30,882 bases of DNA from the NCBI GenBank assembly GCA_002398875.1, contig DHCC01000012.1:1-30882 (forward strand), written 5' to 3'. This document shows positions 25,235-30,882 of the stretch, piece by piece; the first letter of the stretch is position 1; the number at the start of each line of letters is the position of its first letter. This DNA comes from Bacteroidales bacterium UBA4912. GTDB taxonomy: Bacteria > Bacteroidota > Bacteroidia > Bacteroidales > Dysgonomonadaceae. The position numbers and the translations under genes are program-made. A model generated the notes under the pieces. The model was not told where the DNA came from, did no database searches, and saw only the letters and a list, made by a program, of their open reading frames with translations.

Positions 25235-28200
25235 ATGAAGATGAAAAAACCATTTTATATAATTGCAATACTATCTTTTGTGCTTCATACTCTTGGATTA
25301 AATGCCAATACACCAATTATACAGTTGGGTGTTGAACAGGGGCTCTCTAACAATCATGTTGTAAGCATAACCCAAGATAAAGATGGCTTTTTGTGGTTTG
25401 CTACCGAAGAAGGTTTAAACAGATTTGATGGACTTCATTTTAATAGATACTATGAATATAATGGTGATTTAAGTGGAAATGAACTTAATTATGTTCTTGC
25501 TGATCCAATAGAGCCGGTAATATGGATAGCTACTCAACGTGATGGATTAAATAAATATAATTATGCATTAGATTCAATAGTAATATATAAGCATATTGAT
25601 GGTCAGGCTAGTAGTTTAATAACAAATGATATTACTTCAATAATCCAATCTTCAGATGGTAATTTATGGCTTAGTACGTATCATAGAGGAGTTGAATATT
25701 TTGATAAAACGACTGAAATATTTACTCATTTTAATACATCTACCTTAACAGAGCTTCCTTCAGATAATGTTTGGAGCATTATGGATGATGGTGAAGGTAG
25801 ACTTTTTATAGGTCATGTAAATCACGGCTTATCTGTTTTAACTCTTGAGAACGGAAGATTAAGAAATTATCAACATATTCCCGGTGATTCTCAGTCAATT
25901 CCCGGTAACGAAGTAAGAAAAATATATAAGGATAGTAATCATAATATCTGGGTAGGTACCGATAAGGGTCTCGCACTTTTTAATGCTGATAAAGGAACAT
26001 TTATGATATTTGATAGTTCTACAAACAATGCATTGAGTTTTCCTATTTCTGATATTAAACAAACAAATGATAATAAGTTGTGGGTAGCTACAGAATTAAA
26101 AGGAGTCTACGTTTTAGACTTGAGACAATATTTTTTTAATTCAGACAACGAATTGAATGTGTTTCATTATGAATCCGGCAATAACAGATATGCTTTATCT
26201 AATCCTTCAGTCCGTACTGTTTTTCAAGATTCTTACAATAATATATGGTTAGGGACATACGGGGGAGGCATCAATTTTATTAGTCATGAAACTCCTTTAT
26301 TTAACAGGTACAGTTTTTCTCCAATACCTGACGATATCTATGGGATGAACAACAGAATGGCTCTCAGCATTGCACTTGACAAAGAAAAAAGACTTTGGAT
26401 AGGTACAGATGGTTGTGGTATTAATATTTTTGAAAATGGTAAGCGTAAAAAAGTTTTGTCTGTTGAATCCGATGATTTGTATCATAACACTATTCAAGCA
26501 TTGATGAAAGATCATAATAATGATATCTGGATTGGGTCGTTTATGGGTGGTGTTAGTTATTATAATCACAAAACAGGTAAGATTCAAACATTTCAGCTCG
26601 ATGGTACAAACAATCAAGATATTCGTTGCTTTTATGAAGATGATGAAAATAATATCTGGGTGGGAACAAGTACAGGTGTTTATTTGATTGATTGCGACGA
26701 GAAAACGCAAGAAGCACGCTATACTAGTTTAGATAATGGATTGCCTGAAGATTTAGTAAGATCAATTTTAGTAGATAGTAAGAAACGTATTTGGATTGGA
26801 ACTTTTGGAGGTGGATTAGCATTATTTACACCTGAAATGGAATTAATTCAATACTTTAATGAATATAACGGATTCTGCTCTAATACCATTAATTATGTTT
26901 ATGCAGACACAAAAGATCAAGTGTGGGTAGCTACCGGAGACGGTCTGGTACTATTTACTGATTCCGATACAATTACTTATTCTATTATTGGAAGAGAAGA
27001 TGGTCTTGAAAATACTTATGTCAGAGCTATTACGGAGGATTTGTCAGGCAATATATGGTTTACTACAAATGCAGGTATCAGTGTGTACTTAATTGATTCA
27101 AATCAGATCCAGCATTTTGATCATGAAGGCACAGTCTCCATGAATAGTTTTTTAAGTTCTGTTGTTAATGATGAGGAAAATGGTGAAATATATTTTGGTT
27201 CAATTAATGGAGTTTATAATTTTAAACCTTTCACAATATTGCAGGAAAGAATTAGTCCACCTGCCATAGTAACAGAAATGAGGGTTTATGAAGTAAAAAA
27301 TGCTTTAGAAGAAGAGAGGGTCATAAATTACTTTAAGGGACTAGATGAAAAGATAGAATTATCCTACAAACAGAATAACTTTACAATATTCTTCAATATA
27401 CAGGATTACGCTTTGAAGGACAGAGTTGAATATGTGTATAGATTAGAGGGTGTTGATAGTAACTGGCAGTCAGTAAATGAAAATAGCGTCACTTTCCGTG
27501 GTATGCGACCCGGGAAATATCATTTTCAGGTTGCAGCAATAATGCAAAACCAGAAAAATCATGGTGAAATATTCAGTTTGAATATTCAAATATTTCCACC
27601 ATTTTGGTTGACTTGGTGGGCAAAAGTTATATATACTATAGTTTTACTTTTGATTATACTTTCTGTTTTTTATTTTTATAAGAAAAGAGTAGATATACAA
27701 AGTACTTATGATCTCCAAAGAGAAAGTCTTGCAAGAGAGCAAGAAATGAATGATGAGCGCCTCCGTTTTTACACAAATATTACTCATGAATTGCGTACAC
27801 CTCTTACCCTGATTATTGGACCTTTAGAAGATTTACAAAAAGACCCGCAATTGCAATTAAAGCAGAGTCAAAAGGTTTCTCTTATCAGAAAGAGTGCTTT
27901 GCGTTTACTTGATCTTATAAATCAGCTTTTGGAATTTAGAAAAGTCGAAACTCAGAATAAAAATCTGACTGTAAGTAAAGGCAATCTTTCTGCCTTAGTT
28001 AGTGAAGTATGGCTGAAATACAAAGAGTTGAACACAAAACAGAATGTGAAGTATAGGGTTATAATAGAGAGTGAGGAAATGGTACTTTATTATGATAAGG
28101 AAATAGTTTATTCCATATTAGATAACCTCATGTCAAACGCTCTTAAAAATACAGAAGAAGGTAGTATTACTCTCTCTCTTAGGACAAACAATAAAGATGA

Positions 28201-29314
28201 CGAGTCTTATACAGAAATTGTGGTAGAAGATACCGGATGCGGTATAGCAAAAGAGGAGCTGGAGCATATTTTTGATCGATATTATCAGGTTAAAGGTAAT
28301 AGGCTTATATCGGGAAGTGGAATTGGTTTAGCTCTTATAAAAAAACTTGCTGAAATTCATGAGGGGCAGATTCAAGTAGAAAGCGAGATCAACAAAGGGA
28401 GTCGTTTTACTTTTTCAATTAAAACCCACAATATTTATCCCAACGCTCTCCATTCTGATGAAACAAAAGAAAATGTACAAGAAATTGACATAGATAAAGA
28501 AATAATTGAAGTTGAAGATTCAGGTGAAGATAATAAACAGATTTTACTGGTAGTAGAGGATAATAAAGATATTCAAAATTATATATCTGATTCATTATCT
28601 GATTTATTTGAGGTGTTGACAGCATCTGATGGAAAAGAAGGACTTGAAGTAGCATTATCAAATATTCCGGATATTATTGTAAGTGATATCATGATGCCTG
28701 GAATGGATGGAATTACCTTTTGTAAAATGATTAAGGAAGATATGCGAACCAGTCATATACCTTTGATTTTATTAACAGCTAAAACATCACTACAGGATAA
28801 AGAGGATGGATATGAGTCTGGAGCAGATTCATATCTGACTAAACCTTTTAGTGCAACTCTTTTAAAGAGTAGGATCAATAATCTTATGGATAGTAGGAGA
28901 AAATTGGCAGAACAGTTTAAATTTCATGTCAAACTCGACAAAAAAAGTGAGATAATTAATAATTCTATAAATCAGCTTGATAATGAATTTATAGAGAAGA
29001 TAACTGAACTGATCCTTGAAAATATGGAACATAAGAAGGTTGATGTTGGCTTCCTCTCTGAAATGTTGTCTATGAGCAGTTCTACACTTTATAGAAAGAT
29101 TAAAGCACTGACTGGAATTTCCACAAATGAATTTATTCGTAAAGTGAAAATGAACCGTGCTGAAGAACTTCTGCTTACAGGTAAATATACTGTATCTGAG
29201 GTGGGGTACTTGGTTGGTATAAGTAATACAGTTTATTTCAGACAAAGTTTCAAACAGGTGTTTGGGTTAGCACCAACAGGATATATAGACAAAATTAAAG
29301 AAGGCAAGTTGTAA
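25235..29314 (+). CDS. Hybrid two-component system sensor/regulator (HTCS)
   Basis: This 1359-residue inner-membrane protein joins sensor kinase and transcription factor. A leader (1-24) precedes a periplasmic sensor made of about fourteen Reg_prop blades with the IWVGT-type repeat (for example near residues 53, 144, 238, 337, 387, 474, 519 and 607), forming two propellers. A Y_Y_Y domain (about 705-785) and one membrane helix (about 793-815) follow. The histidine kinase has phospho-acceptor His851 in ITHELRTP, N-box Asn964 and Asn968, and ATP-binding VEDTGCGIA and GSGIGLAL. The receiver (about 1100-1215) has Asp1151 in VSDIMMPGMDG and Lys1203 in LTKPF. An AraC-type helix-turn-helix (about 1255-1355) ends with SEVGYLVGISNTVYFRQSFKQ-type spacing. 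All key residues are present. It is divergent from susC and probably activates the whole operon on sensing arabino-oligosaccharides; the ligand is inferred from the operon content. Confidence 0.96.
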   Translation: MKMKKPFYIIAILSFVLHTLGLNANTPIIQLGVEQGLSNNHVVSITQDKDGFLWFATEEGLNRFDGLHFNRYYEYNGDLSGNELNYVLADPIEPVIWIATQRDGLNKYNYALDSIVIYKHIDGQASSLITNDITSIIQSSDGNLWLSTYHRGVEYFDKTTEIFTHFNTSTLTELPSDNVWSIMDDGEGRLFIGHVNHGLSVLTLENGRLRNYQHIPGDSQSIPGNEVRKIYKDSNHNIWVGTDKGLALFNADKGTFMIFDSSTNNALSFPISDIKQTNDNKLWVATELKGVYVLDLRQYFFNSDNELNVFHYESGNNRYALSNPSVRTVFQDSYNNIWLGTYGGGINFISHETPLFNRYSFSPIPDDIYGMNNRMALSIALDKEKRLWIGTDGCGINIFENGKRKKVLSVESDDLYHNTIQALMKDHNNDIWIGSFMGGVSYYNHKTGKIQTFQLDGTNNQDIRCFYEDDENNIWVGTSTGVYLIDCDEKTQEARYTSLDNGLPEDLVRSILVDSKKRIWIGTFGGGLALFTPEMELIQYFNEYNGFCSNTINYVYADTKDQVWVATGDGLVLFTDSDTITYSIIGREDGLENTYVRAITEDLSGNIWFTTNAGISVYLIDSNQIQHFDHEGTVSMNSFLSSVVNDEENGEIYFGSINGVYNFKPFTILQERISPPAIVTEMRVYEVKNALEEERVINYFKGLDEKIELSYKQNNFTIFFNIQDYALKDRVEYVYRLEGVDSNWQSVNENSVTFRGMRPGKYHFQVAAIMQNQKNHGEIFSLNIQIFPPFWLTWWAKVIYTIVLLLIILSVFYFYKKRVDIQSTYDLQRESLAREQEMNDERLRFYTNITHELRTPLTLIIGPLEDLQKDPQLQLKQSQKVSLIRKSALRLLDLINQLLEFRKVETQNKNLTVSKGNLSALVSEVWLKYKELNTKQNVKYRVIIESEEMVLYYDKEIVYSILDNLMSNALKNTEEGSITLSLRTNNKDDESYTEIVVEDTGCGIAKEELEHIFDRYYQVKGNRLISGSGIGLALIKKLAEIHEGQIQVESEINKGSRFTFSIKTHNIYPNALHSDETKENVQEIDIDKEIIEVEDSGEDNKQILLVVEDNKDIQNYISDSLSDLFEVLTASDGKEGLEVALSNIPDIIVSDIMMPGMDGITFCKMIKEDMRTSHIPLILLTAKTSLQDKEDGYESGADSYLTKPFSATLLKSRINNLMDSRRKLAEQFKFHVKLDKKSEIINNSINQLDNEFIEKITELILENMEHKKVDVGFLSEMLSMSSSTLYRKIKALTGISTNEFIRKVKMNRAEELLLTGKYTVSEVGYLVGISNTVYFRQSFKQVFGLAPTGYIDKIKEGKL

Positions 29315-29466
29315 TTACTAATTAACCTAACATTTGAATAAATCTGTTATGTTATATCAATTATCTTACCTTCTTTAATTAGTTGGTTTATTTCTAATCT
29401 ATTTAGATTGTTACTCTGTAGTAAAATCTTCATTTAGAATTAAAAACTTTAATTACTTAATTTAGT

Positions 29467-30882
29467 TTACTTTTTCTGATAAACTCTCACATAGTCTACT
29501 TCATAATTTAGAGGAAATACTGCATCATCAGGTGTTCCGCCATGACGTCCGCCAATTGCAAGATTCAGCAGGATGTAGTGTGGCTGCATAAACGGGTTTT
29601 TATTATCACCGAGTGAACCATTTATTGTTTCACTTAACAGTGTCTCATTTAATAGCTCATCATCCAGATAAAGTCTGATTGCCTCTTCATCCCAATCCAT
29701 TCTCCAGATATGAAATTTATCTGCCCAATTAGGATCTTTATCTGTGAAATATGTAAAAGGTATAGTAGAGCTGTCCCATTTGGCATTAAATCTTGTATCT
29801 GTTCCCCAGGCTGTGTTTGCCAGGATGTGTGGAATACCGTCAATACGGTAATATTCCATAATGTCTATTTCACCGTTAGAGGGCCACTCCATCTCGGTTC
29901 CCAGAGTCCATATTGCAGGCCAAGAGCCGCTTGCGATTGGAATCTTTGCTCTAATCTCGAAACGTCCATACTGAAACTCCTTATTACCCTGAGTTTTAAT
30001 AGAAGATGCACTGTATTCTATCTTCTCCCGACTATGTCTCCAATCGTTGCTGCCTGCTTCATACATGGGATTATCCCTGTTTTCGCGACGGGCAGAAATT
30101 GTCAGTAGACCATTCTTACATACTGCATTATCCTCCTGGTACCATTGTAGTTCATTGTTGCGAACAAAACCCTTTTCGAAGGACCATACATTACTGTCAG
30201 GTGTGCCGTCTGTGTTAAACTCATCATTCCACACAAGGTTATATCCTTCGTGTACTACGGGATCATTATTATCAGGAAGCAGTTCGTCAAAAGTCTCCAG
30301 TGACCAGTTATCCATCCATTTTAGAACAGGATATCCGTTTTCAAACTGTATGGGCAACCAGATATAACGGCTGTCACCTAAATTTCCCGGTCTCCATCTG
30401 TCAGCCATAAAAATGTAGGCATCTTTTTTCCCTTCTACTGGTAAGATATAAGTACTTTGTGACTCAAATGTACGGTTAGCTCCTCTTCCTTTAGCGGGAT
30501 TTGGCAACTGTGTCCATTCGCCCATGATGTCATCAGCCACAAGCAGACGAGCAGCATTGGGCTCCCAACCTGTACAGCCGGAAGTAATCATAAAATAGCG
30601 ACCATCCTTTTTGAATAATGCAGGTGCTTCGTTGTGACCACCCGGAGCAACACGGATGTAACGTCCTGTGTGTTCAAGATAGTCATCGGAAAGTTCTGCA
30701 ATATTTAGTGTCAGGTTTTCTTCTGCAGCATAAATGTGGTATGCTTTATTGTCATCATCAACATATAGAGTCATGTCGCGCGACATCTGTCCTCCTTCAA
30801 GATCATGTAGTGCATGTACACCCTTTTCTATAGCACTTCTCCATTCAGGAGTCCACCATTTTTCGAAATCGCTTAACTTTAC
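29467..30882 (-). CDS. GH43_24-like exo-beta-1,3-galactanase domain fused to GH16 domain (5'-partial)
   Basis: The reading frame runs open through the right edge, so the start is outside the window; 471 residues are visible. An ATG at 30786 is internal and not the start: the conserved sequence DLEGGQMSRDMTLYVDDD crosses it. Visible residues 1 to about 190 are the C-terminal half of a GH43 propeller of the exo-beta-1,3-galactanase type. Glu85 in HNEAPALF fits the catalytic acid, and Gln142 in FESQSTYIL fits the unusual glutamine base of that subfamily; their spacing of 57 is close to the 55 known for the Phanerochaete enzyme. Residues about 210-471 are a complete GH16 domain with the retaining motif GEIDIMEYY (Glu338, Asp340, Glu343) and the usual ending VDYVRVYQ. 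GH16 members cut beta-1,3-glucans or galactans; with this partner a galactan is more likely. It is convergent with the HTCS gene and may belong to another locus aimed at arabinogalactan. Confidence 0.85.
   Translation of the reverse strand, partial: VKLSDFEKWWTPEWRSAIEKGVHALHDLEGGQMSRDMTLYVDDDNKAYHIYAAEENLTLNIAELSDDYLEHTGRYIRVAPGGHNEAPALFKKDGRYFMITSGCTGWEPNAARLLVADDIMGEWTQLPNPAKGRGANRTFESQSTYILPVEGKKDAYIFMADRWRPGNLGDSRYIWLPIQFENGYPVLKWMDNWSLETFDELLPDNNDPVVHEGYNLVWNDEFNTDGTPDSNVWSFEKGFVRNNELQWYQEDNAVCKNGLLTISARRENRDNPMYEAGSNDWRHSREKIEYSASSIKTQGNKEFQYGRFEIRAKIPIASGSWPAIWTLGTEMEWPSNGEIDIMEYYRIDGIPHILANTAWGTDTRFNAKWDSSTIPFTYFTDKDPNWADKFHIWRMDWDEEAIRLYLDDELLNETLLSETINGSLGDNKNPFMQPHYILLNLAIGGRHGGTPDDAVFPLNYEVDYVRVYQKK

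Noticed and set aside
29315..29466. A terminator between the convergent HTCS and GH43-GH16 genes
   Set aside because: Short symmetric pieces (TAACAT/ATGTTA at 29328-29354 and AATCT/AGATT at 29396-29409) are weak, AT-only or nearly so, and lack a following T tract. No convincing terminator was found.
30006..30367. Plus-strand open frames opposite the GH43-GH16 gene, and similar opposite-strand frames across the other long genes
   Set aside because: They lie antisense to strongly conserved enzyme domains, have cysteine- or serine-rich compositions unlike real proteins, and overlap one another. They are shadows of the true genes.
30784..30786. ATG at 30786 as the start of the GH43-GH16 gene
   Set aside because: The frame stays open for 32 more codons to the window edge and encodes conserved GH43 sequence (ending DLEGGQ) immediately before this methionine, so the gene is cut by the edge rather than starting here.

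Overview
The window comes from a low-GC Bacteroidota (Bacteroidales-type) chromosome. The markers are a SusC/SusD pair, a hybrid two-component sensor (HTCS), Bacteroidales-style signal peptides, mostly absent Shine-Dalgarno sequences and AT-rich spacers. Genus cannot be fixed from the sequence alone; a Dysgonomonadaceae or Bacteroidaceae relative would fit.

Layout: (1) Left edge, 1-1424: a tRNA-Leu(CAA) gene on the minus strand, a mannose-1-phosphate guanylyltransferase gene on the plus strand, and a bidirectional hairpin terminator at 1391-1424. These look like housekeeping chromosome. (2) 1442-24800: twelve minus-strand genes with short gaps, forming a polysaccharide utilization locus (PUL) for arabinan, the arabinose-rich side chain of pectin. 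In transcription order: SusC-like TonB receptor, SusD-like lipoprotein, DUF3823 lipoprotein, [18-bp perfect hairpin], GH97, GH51, AraD, AraA, GH43 endo-arabinanase-like, AraB, GH51 with an N-terminal half-propeller, a very large GH127/146-GH43-GH43 fusion, and a further GH51. (3) 24801-25234: a divergent regulatory region. (4) 25235-29314: the HTCS regulator on the plus strand. (5) 29467-right edge: the 3' part of a minus-strand gene fusing a GH43_24-like exo-beta-1,3-galactanase domain to a GH16 domain; its start lies outside the window. It may open a neighbouring arabinogalactan locus.

How the genes probably work together: SusC/SusD import arabinan oligosaccharides across the outer membrane. 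The GH43, three GH51, GH97 and GH127/146-GH43-GH43 enzymes, all with ordinary signal-peptidase-I leaders, release alpha-L-arabinofuranose, beta-L-arabinofuranose and possibly beta-L-arabinopyranose or alpha-galactose caps. The AraA-AraB-AraD route then turns L-arabinose into D-xylulose 5-phosphate in the cytoplasm. The HTCS probably senses an arabino-oligosaccharide in the periplasm and activates the divergent susC promoter. No arabinose permease, araR-type repressor or non-oxidative pentose phosphate gene lies in the window.

No CRISPR array, insertion sequence, phage gene or defence system was seen. The most unusual items are the 1396-residue three-enzyme fusion, the incomplete beta-propeller on one GH51, the GH97 with a retaining-type nucleophile in an arabinan context, the GH43_24-GH16 fusion with a likely glutamine catalytic base, and the 18-bp hairpin that splits the import genes from the enzyme genes.
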